NCBI GenBank assembly: GCA_944324255.1
Contig: CALUVM010000005.1
Span: 41,091 to 105,090 of the forward strand
Direction of reading: 5' to 3'
Length of the DNA: 64,000 nt
Origin: Candidatus Gastranaerophilales bacterium
Lineage (GTDB): Bacteria; Cyanobacteriota; Vampirovibrionia; Gastranaerophilales; Gastranaerophilaceae
Shown here: positions 44,071-52,254 of the stretch, piece by piece
Layout: the number at the start of each line of letters is the position of its first letter
How positions within the stretch are numbered: the stretch's first letter is position 1
Translations under genes and position numbers: made by a program
Notes under the pieces: model-generated
Database searches by the model: none
The model's input: only the letters and a program-made list of their open reading frames with translations
Told to the model about the DNA's origin: nothing

Positions 44071-45339
44071 ATGACATCAAAAAGATTTCTTTTCACTTCC
44101 GAATCTGTTACGGAAGGACACCCCGACAAAGTTTGCGATCAGATATCTGACGCTATTTTGGACGAATTTTTAACAAAAGACCCTCAATCAAGGGTAGCAG
44201 CTGAAACAACTGCGACAACCGGTATGGTACTTGTTTGCGGAGAAATTACATCAAACTGCTATGTTGATATCCCGCATGTTGTAAGACATACCGTCAGAAA
44301 TATAGGATATGAAGGAACTTCTGGAGGAGGCTTTGATTTTAACACCTGTGCGGTTTTAACAAGTATTGATGAACAGTCTGTTGATATTGCCGGCGGTGTT
44401 AATAAAGCTCTTGAAGCAAGAAGCAATAATGCCGATACTTCAACCAGTGAAACAGAAAACATCGGAGCCGGTGACCAGGGTATTATGTTTGGTTATGCCT
44501 GCGATGAAACTCCTGAATTAATGCCGCTGCCCATAAGTTTAGCTCATAAACTTGCTTACAGGCTTGCAAGAGTCAGAAAAGAAGGCATTTTAAAATATTT
44601 AAGACCGGACGGTAAATCTCAGGTTACAGTTGAATACGTTGAAGGAAAACCTTCCAGAATTGACACAATTTTGCTTTCTACCCAACACGCTCCAGAGATT
44701 AATGGAATAAGTGACAATACTAAAGTTCAGATGATAATCAACGAAGATTTAAGAAAATATGTTATTGATTATGTTTTTGAACATGAAAGCATAAAACCTG
44801 ATGCAAATACTAAAATTCTTATAAACCCATCCGGAAGATTTGTGGTCGGCGGACCTCAAGGAGATTCAGGCTTAACCGGAAGAAAAATTATTGTTGATAC
44901 CTATGGCGGCTATTCCCGTCATGGCGGCGGAGCTTTCTCCGGAAAAGACCCTACAAAAGTTGACCGTTCAGCAGCTTATGCAGCAAGATATGTTGCTAAA
45001 AACATTGTAGCTGCAGGTTTAGCATCTAAATGCGAAATTGAGCTTGCCTACGCAATCGGGGTTGCAGAACCTGTTTCAATCTTTGTTGACACATTCGGTA
45101 CAGGAAGAATTTCTGATGATGAGATATCAGCTCTTATTCGTGAAAACTTTGACCTAAGACCGGCTGCAATCATAAAAGATTTTGATTTAAGAAACCTTCC
45201 GGCTAAAAACGGCGGAAAGTTCTACCAGAAATTAGCCGCATACGGTCATTTCGGTCGTACAGATATAGAACTTCCTTGGGAAAAGCTCGACAAGGCAGAT
45301 ATTCTAAAAAAGTCGCTTACTAGCTGTGCATTTTGCTAG
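44071..45339 (+). CDS. metK: S-adenosylmethionine synthetase
   Basis: 422 residues, three-domain homotetramer making SAM from methionine and [23 protein letters not shown] carries the ATP/methionine-binding His and Asp, [15 protein letters not shown] is the central motif, and [20 protein letters not shown] is the C-terminal triphosphate-binding loop. Nothing is missing. It follows a good promoter and a leader with a predicted pseudoknot over the ribosome site, suggesting feedback control at translation, possibly by SAM. Ended by a GC-rich hairpin. Confidence 0.97.
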   Translation: MTSKRFLFTSESVTEGHPDKVCDQISDAILDEFLTKDPQSRVAAETTATTGMVLVCGEITSNCYVDIPHVVRHTVRNIGYEGTSGGGFDFNTCAVLTSIDEQSVDIAGGVNKALEARSNNADTSTSETENIGAGDQGIMFGYACDETPELMPLPISLAHKLAYRLARVRKEGILKYLRPDGKSQVTVEYVEGKPSRIDTILLSTQHAPEINGISDNTKVQMIINEDLRKYVIDYVFEHESIKPDANTKILINPSGRFVVGGPQGDSGLTGRKIIVDTYGGYSRHGGGAFSGKDPTKVDRSAAYAARYVAKNIVAAGLASKCEIELAYAIGVAEPVSIFVDTFGTGRISDDEISALIRENFDLRPAAIIKDFDLRNLPAKNGGKFYQKLAAYGHFGRTDIELPWEKLDKADILKKSLTSCAFC

Positions 45340-45371
45340 CTAAAAAGACTGTTCTATGTCATAAATTTTAT

Positions 45372-45408
45372 AGCGGCGGAGTCTTGATGACTCCGCCGCT
45401 TCTTCTAT
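45372..45408 (+). terminator. GC-rich terminator after metK
   Basis: AGCGGCGGAGTC (45372-45383) pairs GACTCCGCCGCT (45389-45400) with a TTGAT loop, followed by TCTTCTAT. The weak U-tract makes it slightly less certain. Confidence 0.75.
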
Positions 45409-45512
45409 AGATTCTATGTAAAAATGTAAATATTATTTAATAGTTTAATGACAATTTAAAATTATTAATGTATTATTATCTTAGTTGATAATGAGGGAAA
45501 GGAGTAATTCTC

Positions 45513-45989
45513 GTGGCAGATAAGAAGATTGAGACGGTTTATCCTGTACAAAGTGCGTTTTCAAGAGATGATGATTCTTTTACGGCACTGTCAACATCTG
45601 CACTTCTTGCCAAGAGCTCCGTTCCTTATTCTCACAGAAGAATTGCCGATAATTATGTAATTATTAAGAGAATTTACAGATTCCAGGCTGTTCAGAGCAG
45701 AATAACAAACGCTGAGCGCCAGCTACTTAAAAAATATGACTTCAATACTTTAGAATTTTCTACCATTAAGCAGGTAAATGAAGAACTGTCCTATCTTAAA
45801 AAATGGTCAACATCTTCAAATGAATTGTTAAGAAAAGATGCTGATGCTCTGTTGCAAATAAGATGTAAAGAATTAAAGTACATAGTTGCAAGCAGATATG
45901 CATCAATTACAAATGAAATCTACAACGGTTACAAAGCTTTAGAAAGATATTTTGAAGAAATATCTAAGTTTTATTCTCCAATCTGTTAA
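45513..45989 (+). CDS. Uncharacterised helical protein
   Basis: 158 residues, GTG start after GGAGTAATTCTC. No signal peptide or membrane helix. After a disordered 45-residue N-terminus, the rest is helical with charged and aromatic residues (YVIIKRIYRFQAVQSRI, EELSYLKKWSTSSNELLRK, YNGYKALERYFEEISKFY). No family recognised. It stands alone between the metK terminator and the 46052 gene. Probably lineage-specific. Confidence 0.6.
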   Translation: MADKKIETVYPVQSAFSRDDDSFTALSTSALLAKSSVPYSHRRIADNYVIIKRIYRFQAVQSRITNAERQLLKKYDFNTLEFSTIKQVNEELSYLKKWSTSSNELLRKDADALLQIRCKELKYIVASRYASITNEIYNGYKALERYFEEISKFYSPIC

Positions 45990-46001
45990 ATTTCTTAAAA
46001 T

Positions 46002-46048
46002 TTAAGCAATTTTTATTTTTTAGGGTTTTACTAATAGCAGGAAGGTTA
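46002..46048 (+). promoter_or_regulatory. Leader element shared with the 55901 gene, copy 1
   Basis: TAAGCAATTT (46002-46011), 26 bases, then AGGAAGGTTAA (46038-46048). The same two blocks occur with a 27-base gap at 55847-55894. Both copies end 3-6 bases before an ATG. Confidence 0.45.
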
Positions 46049-46051
46049 AAA

Positions 46052-46759
46052 ATGCAAATTGCTCCTGTTAATAACACAGTTGTCCGTAATCAACAAAGTT
46101 TCAAACACGGACATGATTTTATAAATAGTGAATATTCCAAGAAACAAAAAGCAGTAATTGCCACAACTACTGCACTCGGTGTTGCGGCAAGTCTTGCTAT
46201 CCTATCTAAACAAGCCGGACATACTATAAATCCTATTAAGATTGTAAAAAATCTTAAAAACATAAAAGATTCTTATCTTGCAAAAGTTAAATATCATGAA
46301 AAAGAAGTTATAACAATGGGAGCAGGCTCTGCTATTGGGGGGCTTGCCGGAGGATACCTCGTAGACAGAAGTCCTGAAAACAGGAAAGCTAAGCGCAGAG
46401 AAGCACTTATGCAATTTGGTAATGTTTCAATTCCGATAATTACCGTAGAAGCTTTTGCTAAAATAGGAGAAAAATTTGGGAAAATGGCAAAAAGTATAGC
46501 TGCTATCGGCGGGATATTTGCCGGCGTATATCTTGCGAATTTCTTAATGAACCATTTATCCAATTTTGTATTCAACAGCAATAAAGGTTCCCGTGGAGTA
46601 AAAGGAACAGATTTCTCAGCTCATCTTGACGATATGGTTGTTGCAGCATCTTATATATCAGAAGCTAAACCTATATATTTAATATCAAGAATAATACCTT
46701 TAGCCCTCATGTTTGCCGGAAACGAAGTCGGAAATAAAACAACGGACAAACCGGCATAA
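46052..46759 (+). CDS. Lineage-type membrane protein with glycine-rich helices
   Basis: 235 residues. The N-terminus MQIAPVNNTVVRNQQSFKHG is a short disordered segment of a kind I associate with proteins of the Gastranaerophilales (an ...SFKG-like end), without a search to prove it. Hydrophobic helices at about 35-52, 93-105, 148-170 and 207-222, including glycine-rich GAGSAIGGLAGGYL. No catalytic motif. The RBS AGGAAGGTT and upstream TAAGCAATTT block are shared with the candidate metalloprotease gene at 55901, suggesting common control. Confidence 0.62.
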   Translation: MQIAPVNNTVVRNQQSFKHGHDFINSEYSKKQKAVIATTTALGVAASLAILSKQAGHTINPIKIVKNLKNIKDSYLAKVKYHEKEVITMGAGSAIGGLAGGYLVDRSPENRKAKRREALMQFGNVSIPIITVEAFAKIGEKFGKMAKSIAAIGGIFAGVYLANFLMNHLSNFVFNSNKGSRGVKGTDFSAHLDDMVVAASYISEAKPIYLISRIIPLALMFAGNEVGNKTTDKPA

Positions 46760-46808
46760 ACCGTCATTTGTCCGCTGCTATAAAAACTTTTCTAAAACTT
46801 CTGTCTTC

Positions 46809-46964
46809 TTACACTAAACCAAGAGCTTTTCTATACCATGAGAAGGATTCTAATTCTGAACCATTGAATGTTGTTTTGATGCGTTGCTTTTTTAAATAAT
46901 TTTCAAATTCATCAACAAATGCAGACTTAACTGTTTTTTTAGTTTCTGTTGCGGTCACGTTCAT
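46809..46964 (-). CDS. 51-residue small protein with a very strong ribosome site
   Basis: ATG at 46964, stop TAA at 46811-46809. TAGGAGGAAAC directly upstream is the best ribosome site in the region. The product is charged: an N-terminal NVTATETKKTVKSAF stretch, then DEFENYLKKQRIKTTFNG and a C-terminal ELESFSWYRKALGLV. No family recognised. It lies alone on the minus strand between two plus-strand genes, in a 471-base region that otherwise holds only the promoter of the 47231 gene. A short regulatory or phage-type protein are possibilities; conservation would decide. Confidence 0.65.
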   Translation of the reverse strand: MNVTATETKKTVKSAFVDEFENYLKKQRIKTTFNGSELESFSWYRKALGLV

Positions 46965-47230
46965 CCCGTTTCCTCCTATATTATAAGTAACACACTATAT
47001 ATAAACTGTCTTTCGACATAATTGTTATTTTTTACAGTTAAACTACACTATACACAACTAATTTTAACACGTTTCCTCTACCCGTGCAATTAAATGTAAC
47101 GAAATGTGTTGCAAATTCAATAAAAATCATCCTTTAGAGTTACTCGGGTATAATTCTATATAGTTAGGTTTGATTAAAATATTTGTTTGAGGTATCGTAA
47201 ATAAGTAAGAGCGAATTAGGAGTATCAACA

Positions 47231-48607
47231 ATGTATAATGTTGCAATAATAGGTGCCGGTCCTGCCGGAATTTTTACTGCGCTTGAAATAGTTAAACTAA
47301 AACCTGAATGGAAAGTTATTCTCATAGAAAAAGGGCAGCGTATTGAAAAAAGGAAATGCCCGATTAGAGAAGGGGCGCCAAAATGTGTTAATTGTAAAAG
47401 GTGCGGACTTCTTTGCGGATGGGGAGGTGCAGGTGCTTTTTCAGACGGTAAGCTTACTCTAACTCCTGACGTCGGCGGACATCTGATTGATTATATGCAG
47501 AGAGAAGATGTTGAAAAATATATTGACTATGCAGACAAATTATACCTGGAGCACGGCGCAACCGATGAAGTATTCGGTACAAATATGGAAGATTTTCGTG
47601 AAATTGAAAGGCAGGCTGCATTAGCAGAACTAAAACTTGTTCATTCTCCGGTAAGACATCTGGGAACGGAAAGAAGTTTACATGTACTTAAGCATATGCA
47701 AGATTATCTGGATGATAAGATTACCATTCTGAATAATGTAACTGCACAAAGTCTTATTGTGGAATGTGAACAGGTAAAAGGGATTGTTCTTGATAATGGA
47801 GAAACAATTAATGCCGAATACACAATTATTGCTCCGGGAAGAGAAGGAGCCGACTGGCTTACTCACGAATTTGCAAAGAATAAAATCGGAATGGTAAATA
47901 ATGCCGTTGATATAGGTGTCAGGGTTGAACTACCGGCACCTGTGTTCGCACCGATAACAGATAAATTGTATGAGTCTAAACTTGTTTATTATTCACCTAC
48001 ATTTGGAGATGAGGTCAGAACTTTTTGTATGAACCCGAACGGAGAAGTTGTTCAGGAGAATTACAACGGTATTGCGACTGTTAACGGGCACAGTTATGCA
48101 AATATTAAAACAAATAATACAAACTTTGCACTCCTTGTAAGTAAAAAATTTACGGAACCTTTTAAAGAACCTATAGCATACGGACAGCATATTGCAAGAC
48201 TTGCCAATATGCTTGCAGGCGGAATACTTGTTCAAAGATTCGGAGATTTACTTGAAGGCAGACGTTCTACTCCTGATAGAATAAAATCAAGTATTATCAC
48301 TCCTACTTTAACCTGTGCGACACCGGGAGATTTAAGCCTTGTAATTCCGTACAGGCAGATGAAAAGTATTATTGAAATGCTCTTTGCTCTTGATAAAATT
48401 GCTCCGGGAACAGCTTCCCGATATACACTTCTTTATGGTATTGAAGTTAAATTCTATTCAGCAAGAGTTAAGCTTACAAACGAACTTGAAACAGAAGGGG
48501 TAAAAAATCTGTTTACTATAGGCGACGGTGCAGGGGTTACCAGAGGATTAATCCAGGCTTCAGCATCTGGAGTTTATGTCGCAAGAACTATCTGTAACAG
48601 AGGTTAA
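47231..48607 (+). CDS. FAD-dependent oxidoreductase (COG2509-type)
   Basis: 458 residues. NVAIIGAGPAGIFTALEIV is the Rossmann FAD site. KRKCPIREGAPKCVNCKRCG then LLCGWGGAGAFSDGKLTL form a cysteine-rich segment typical of this uncharacterised dehydrogenase group. The closing FAD motif is NLFTIGDGAGVTRGLIQASASG. The cysteines may hold a metal or cluster. A TATAAT (47149-47154) lies about 80 bases before the ATG. Substrate unknown; it ends in a strong hairpin. Confidence 0.85.
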   Translation: MYNVAIIGAGPAGIFTALEIVKLKPEWKVILIEKGQRIEKRKCPIREGAPKCVNCKRCGLLCGWGGAGAFSDGKLTLTPDVGGHLIDYMQREDVEKYIDYADKLYLEHGATDEVFGTNMEDFREIERQAALAELKLVHSPVRHLGTERSLHVLKHMQDYLDDKITILNNVTAQSLIVECEQVKGIVLDNGETINAEYTIIAPGREGADWLTHEFAKNKIGMVNNAVDIGVRVELPAPVFAPITDKLYESKLVYYSPTFGDEVRTFCMNPNGEVVQENYNGIATVNGHSYANIKTNNTNFALLVSKKFTEPFKEPIAYGQHIARLANMLAGGILVQRFGDLLEGRRSTPDRIKSSIITPTLTCATPGDLSLVIPYRQMKSIIEMLFALDKIAPGTASRYTLLYGIEVKFYSARVKLTNELETEGVKNLFTIGDGAGVTRGLIQASASGVYVARTICNRG

Positions 48608-48613
48608 ATTTGA

Positions 48614-48645
48614 AAGGTGAAGGGATATACCCTTCACCTTATTTC
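48614..48645. terminator. Bidirectional intrinsic terminator
   Basis: AAGGTGAAGGG (48614-48624) pairs CCCTTCACCTT (48630-48640) around ATATA, with ATTT after. It separates the convergent FAD-protein and sigma-factor genes and touches the sigma stop codon. Confidence 0.85.
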
Positions 48646-49529
48646 TAGTTGCCTGCCATCCTTAATCTTAATTTATTAAGCGCTCTAAGTTCCGTTTGAC
48701 GAATACATTCTTTTGTTACACCAAACATTTTTCCTATATCTTCCAGGGTCGTTTTGGCAAACTCTTCAAGTCCAAATCTCATTTTTATAACAGTTTGCTC
48801 CCGTTCTTTTAGCGTGGCTACAACATTTTTGATTTCACGCTTTAATTCTTCATATTCAATATTATCTTCAACACATGTACCTTCGTCTTCTATTACATCA
48901 GCAACACTTAACTCACTTCCGTTATTTCCTTCAAAGCTTCCTTCTATTGATACGGGAGAAGTATATGCAGATAAAAATAAATCGATTTTTTCCGGTTCAA
49001 TATCCATTTTCTTTGCGACTTCTGCATTATTAATCTGACAATTGTATGCCCGTTCCATTTCAGATTTTACTTTCGAGAATTTAGAAAGTGTTTCCTGAAT
49101 ATATACAGGGATTTTCATACAATAAGACTGTTCGGATATTGCTTTGAACATTGCCTGCTTAATCCACCATGTAGCATATGTGGAAAATCTGTATCCTAAG
49201 TCCGGATTGAATTTTTCTACGGCTACCATCAGTCCTAAATTACCTTCCTGAATCAAATCTACCATTGGTAATTTTGAAACATGTATAGCTTTTCTTGCTA
49301 TTGTTAATACGAGCTTTAAATTAGCCTGAACCAGTTCCTTTTTCGCTTCTCTGTCGCCCAATTTCGCTTTTTGTGCAATTTCTTTTTCTTCTGCTGCTTC
49401 AAGGTTTCTGTAAGAATTAACTTTTCTTAAATAGCTGCCTAAGTCAGCAGAGCTTGAGGTGATAGCCATAAAGCCGTTTCTTGCCGGATTCGTTGCAGTT
49501 TTTTTCATTTTGATAACTTGTTCTTTCAT
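48645..49529 (-). CDS. Alternative sigma-70 factor, RpoD-related (group 2/3)
   Basis: 294 residues. Regions 1.2 (NLEAAEEKEIAQKAKLGDRE), 2 (KLPMVDLIQEGNLGLMVAVE), 3 and 4 (LKEREQTVIKMRFGLEEFAK and LEDIGKMFGVTKECIRQTEL) are complete; region 1.1 is absent. The -10-reading segment is RFSTYATWWIKQAMFKAISE, diverged from primary sigma just after WWI. So it is a non-essential group 2/3 factor of the type multiplied in Cyanobacteria. Its leader contains repeated G/C-tracts and CAGGAG 9 bases from the ATG. Confidence 0.88.
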   Translation of the reverse strand: MKEQVIKMKKTATNPARNGFMAITSSSADLGSYLRKVNSYRNLEAAEEKEIAQKAKLGDREAKKELVQANLKLVLTIARKAIHVSKLPMVDLIQEGNLGLMVAVEKFNPDLGYRFSTYATWWIKQAMFKAISEQSYCMKIPVYIQETLSKFSKVKSEMERAYNCQINNAEVAKKMDIEPEKIDLFLSAYTSPVSIEGSFEGNNGSELSVADVIEDEGTCVEDNIEYEELKREIKNVVATLKEREQTVIKMRFGLEEFAKTTLEDIGKMFGVTKECIRQTELRALNKLRLRMAGN

Positions 49530-49543
49530 ACTATTAAACTCCT

Positions 49544-49591
49544 GGGGTAATTTTGGGGTAAATAACTTTTGGGGTAAATAAATTTTTGGGG
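49544..49591 (+). repeat. G-tract repeats in the leader of the sigma-factor gene
   Basis: GGGG at 49544-49547, 49555-49558, 49571-49574 and 49588-49591, within the unit TTTTGGGGTAAATAA (exact twice). The G-rich strand is opposite to the mRNA, so the sigma leader carries C-tracts. The same GGGGTAAAT block occurs at 13945-13954 (minus) and 63064-63072. Confidence 0.5.
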
Positions 49592-49662
49592 AATAGTTTT
49601 TGTAAATAGGTTAACCTTGCAAGATTTAATTGATACACATAACAAACAAATCTTATATACTC

Positions 49663-49691
49663 AATATATATCAAAAGTATATATTTCTCAA
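49663..49691 (-). promoter_or_regulatory. Possible promoter of the alternative sigma gene
   Basis: TTGAGA (49691-49686) and TATATT (49668-49663), 17-base spacer. AT-rich surroundings make it only a candidate. Confidence 0.3.
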
Positions 49692-49740
49692 GTGTTTTGT
49701 TAAGAAATATTACAAAAAAGGGGCGATTTTTATAAAATCT

Positions 49741-50925
49741 TTACAAAACTTCACAATTTTGCAGGAATAAACGTAAATCTGCAAGCCGCTCTTCGACAGA
49801 ATTCACAACCTTTTTCAACTGTATTTCAAGTTCTTTGGGTTTACGGAATCTGGTATTAAAAAATAACACTGTTGATACAGAATTTACAAGTTTGTTCTTT
49901 ATGTCAGAAATCTCGTTATATATAAGCGGATCTACTATTTCTTTATTCTCACATAGAAGAGTAAATAAATCGCCGAACCACCACTGAACTTCCTCTACAT
50001 TATTTGAATGCAGCCCTTTCAAAGCTTGTTTAAGGTAATTATGCGCTTTAGCGTATACTTTTTCCAGTTTCGCTTTTTTCTCAGGTAATACTTGTTTAAA
50101 ATAATCCATTGTCTGCTTATACCCGCTTTCAATCAATTTTCTGCGGGCATCTTTATTCAGGTTAAAATCAGCAAAGAATATGTCGCCGGTATTTATTCTC
50201 ACACAATCATATCTGTCATTTTTCCCGTAAATTTCCGATACAAAATCTGTTGCTACATCTGTTACACAGCTGTAAATAGTATTTATAAATGAAATCGGAT
50301 TATTATCACATTCTCCGCATGTTCCTTCAAGTCTGAATTCCAGGATTCTGCTTTCTGAATTATTTAAGGTATCCGTTAAACGCCACATCGGGGAGGCCTT
50401 TTGTAAATCCCCGTCAACTAAATCAGCATCGTTATACTTATATGGCGGCATAAGCCCCGGCATACTGGATGATATTCTTACAGCTTTTGCAACCTCAAAA
50501 TCGGGAGTGGCTGTTTGTGAAAATTCCTGGGTGCTAAATTTATTTAGATTAGTAGTTATAACAACAAGTTCCTTTTCAATATCACTAAATATCACAGGAC
50601 GGTTTTTAACCTGCTCTGTCTTTCTTGATATAAGTTCATTTATCCAGTCAACAAAAATTTCACCTTTGCTTAATGCAAAAGGTTTATTAAACCCCAGATG
50701 AATATCCTTAAACAATTCAAAATTAACCTTAATGAATATATTCTCCAACTCATAAGACTTGTACCCGCAAGCCAAAAGAGCCGCAAAAATTGAGCCTACG
50801 GAAGAACCTCCAATAACATCATATTCAACCCCTAACTCTTCTAATGCTCGAATTGTGCCAATATAAGCGAGCCCTCTTATTGCGCCGCCGCCAAACAAGC
50901 AGGTATATTTTAAAGGATTCTTCAT
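49741..50925 (-). CDS. Patatin-like phospholipase
   Basis: 394 residues. FGGGAIRGLAYIG is the glycine-rich oxyanion loop, GGSSVGS the GxSxG nucleophile elbow (S42) and DLVDGDL (D171) the catalytic Asp of the Ser-Asp dyad. The C-terminal part (about 250-394) is an unrecognised helical region. It could hydrolyse membrane lipids or act as a signalling lipase. It follows the receiver gene on the same strand by 52 bases, so it may be the output of that two-component locus. Confidence 0.88.
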   Translation of the reverse strand: MKNPLKYTCLFGGGAIRGLAYIGTIRALEELGVEYDVIGGSSVGSIFAALLACGYKSYELENIFIKVNFELFKDIHLGFNKPFALSKGEIFVDWINELISRKTEQVKNRPVIFSDIEKELVVITTNLNKFSTQEFSQTATPDFEVAKAVRISSSMPGLMPPYKYNDADLVDGDLQKASPMWRLTDTLNNSESRILEFRLEGTCGECDNNPISFINTIYSCVTDVATDFVSEIYGKNDRYDCVRINTGDIFFADFNLNKDARRKLIESGYKQTMDYFKQVLPEKKAKLEKVYAKAHNYLKQALKGLHSNNVEEVQWWFGDLFTLLCENKEIVDPLIYNEISDIKNKLVNSVSTVLFFNTRFRKPKELEIQLKKVVNSVEERLADLRLFLQNCEVL

Positions 50926-50977
50926 CTAATCAGCCCTCGTTTTTCTAAATTATATCATAATTATAAAAATAAAATAA

Positions 50978-51355
50978 TTAACTAAATAACCCCTCGTATG
51001 CTTGCGGGAAATTTCTTGCGGTTGATTTAGGTAAACATTCAACACCAAGTATTTCTGCAATATGACGAATATTGAATGTCGCAGAAATTATTACAATTTT
51101 AGTCATTGAGTAGTTTTTAAAGGTCTTTATCTGCTTAACCAGCCATTCTCCCGCATAATCAGGTTCAAAATCCGGTTCCATCTGTAAATCAGTTATTATA
51201 ATATCAAACGGAGTTTCGTTGTTTTCCATTACTAAATCATAAGCACTTCTTGCTGAATCAGCCTCAATAATATCTGAATCGGGAAAAAGGGTTTCCAGTA
51301 TTGTTTTATGGTAATCTCTCCAACCTTTTATATCATCAACTACGAGTATCTTCAT
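50978..51355 (-). CDS. Single-domain response regulator
   Basis: 125 residues, a lone receiver. KILVVDDIKGWRDYHKTILE has the acidic pair D7-D8, IIITDLQME the phospho-acceptor D56 and CLPKSTARN the conserved Lys. No output domain. It overlaps the chorismate mutase by 4 bases and is in the same run as a histidine kinase encoded four genes upstream, its likely partner. Such stand-alone receivers commonly act by binding another protein. Confidence 0.88.
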   Translation of the reverse strand: MKILVVDDIKGWRDYHKTILETLFPDSDIIEADSARSAYDLVMENNETPFDIIITDLQMEPDFEPDYAGEWLVKQIKTFKNYSMTKIVIISATFNIRHIAEILGVECLPKSTARNFPQAYEGLFS

Positions 51356-51702
51356 TTCCTTAGATTTTCCGCTCCGTCCAAATACACGAATTCCGGTTCA
51401 AATTCCTCACCGCAATTAACTACGACTAAAACTCTTAAACACATTTTCAAAGCCCCGGGGACATCAATTTCGTTAAAACATAACATTGGAACTTCTTTCC
51501 ATTTCAAATTAACTCTCGCATACTTTGCCGGAAAATCAGCATTCAAATCAGGTGTGAATGTAAAAATCACATGCGATATTAAATTAATTTCAAGATTATT
51601 TCTTTTAACTATTTCGTTTAAAAGTTTAATTACAGCTTCCTTAATAGCTTCCGGGGAATTCTCTTTTACGGTTATAGCCCCTCTTATTCCTCGTGAAATC
51701 AT
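51352..51702 (-). CDS. aroH: Chorismate mutase, AroH class
   Basis: 116 residues, monofunctional trimeric mutase converting chorismate to prephenate for Phe/Tyr synthesis. SRGIRGAITVKENSP, FTFTPDLNADFPAKYARV and LCFNEIDVPGALKMCLRVL match the family. By position it has R7, R63, C75, E78 and R90 as in the Bacillus enzyme, and Y107 at the site of Y108. It overlaps the Nudix gene by one base and the receiver by four. Why a biosynthetic mutase sits in a sensor operon is unclear. Confidence 0.92.
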   Translation of the reverse strand: MISRGIRGAITVKENSPEAIKEAVIKLLNEIVKRNNLEINLISHVIFTFTPDLNADFPAKYARVNLKWKEVPMLCFNEIDVPGALKMCLRVLVVVNCGEEFEPEFVYLDGAENLRK

Positions 51703-52250
51703 CAGCCTTCCTCCGACAGATAATAAAGTGCAGCAAGCGTTGAAGCCGTCATTGCATAACCTGACTTCTCTTTATTTCTTAGCCAATCATACACTTCATT
51801 TCTCTTAACTAAAACTCTGTCTGTAATTACCCCGCCATCACTTACGGGTTTTGCCTTTATATCATAATCGTTAATATAAGCAATCGCAATTGTAACAGTT
51901 TCCGAAACACAACCGGGCGAACTTGCTATTTTTCTTGAAACAATTTTTATTCTATCAGCCACAAGTCCTGATTCTTCCAGCAGTTCTGCTTTTATTGCAT
52001 CTTCAACTGATTCATTTTTCCGCTCATCTCCAACTAATCCCGCAGGTATCGCAACAGAATAGACGGCTTTATTTTCGGATTTTAGAGGCGGGCGCTCTTC
52101 TATCAAAAATAGGATAGAATCCCCTATAACAGGCAGAATCACCACGACATCTTTTGCATTGGGTCTGTGAGCGTAAACCCAGGGTTTCCCGCTCTTTGAC
52201 GGAGTACTTTTCAGTTGAAGATATTTTGTATCATATAATATTTCGCTCAT
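51702..52250 (-). CDS. Nudix hydrolase (ADP-ribose pyrophosphatase-like)
   Basis: 182 residues. The Nudix box runs GDERKNE...SVEDAIKAELLEESGL; the usual Arg of the REU element is Ala while the catalytic EExG is present. IPAGLVG before it and SSPGCVSETVTI after it are typical of ADP-sugar pyrophosphatases. Substrate could be ADP-ribose or a nucleoside diphosphate-sugar. It overlaps aroH by one base and follows the kinase gene by 4. Confidence 0.82.
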   Translation of the reverse strand: MSEILYDTKYLQLKSTPSKSGKPWVYAHRPNAKDVVVILPVIGDSILFLIEERPPLKSENKAVYSVAIPAGLVGDERKNESVEDAIKAELLEESGLVADRIKIVSRKIASSPGCVSETVTIAIAYINDYDIKAKPVSDGGVITDRVLVKRNEVYDWLRNKEKSGYAMTASTLAALYYLSEEG

Positions 52251-52254
52251 AATC

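Noticed and set aside
49544..49591. CRISPR-like array
   Set aside because: Repeats are about 15 bases with irregular 11-17 spacing and no cas genes.
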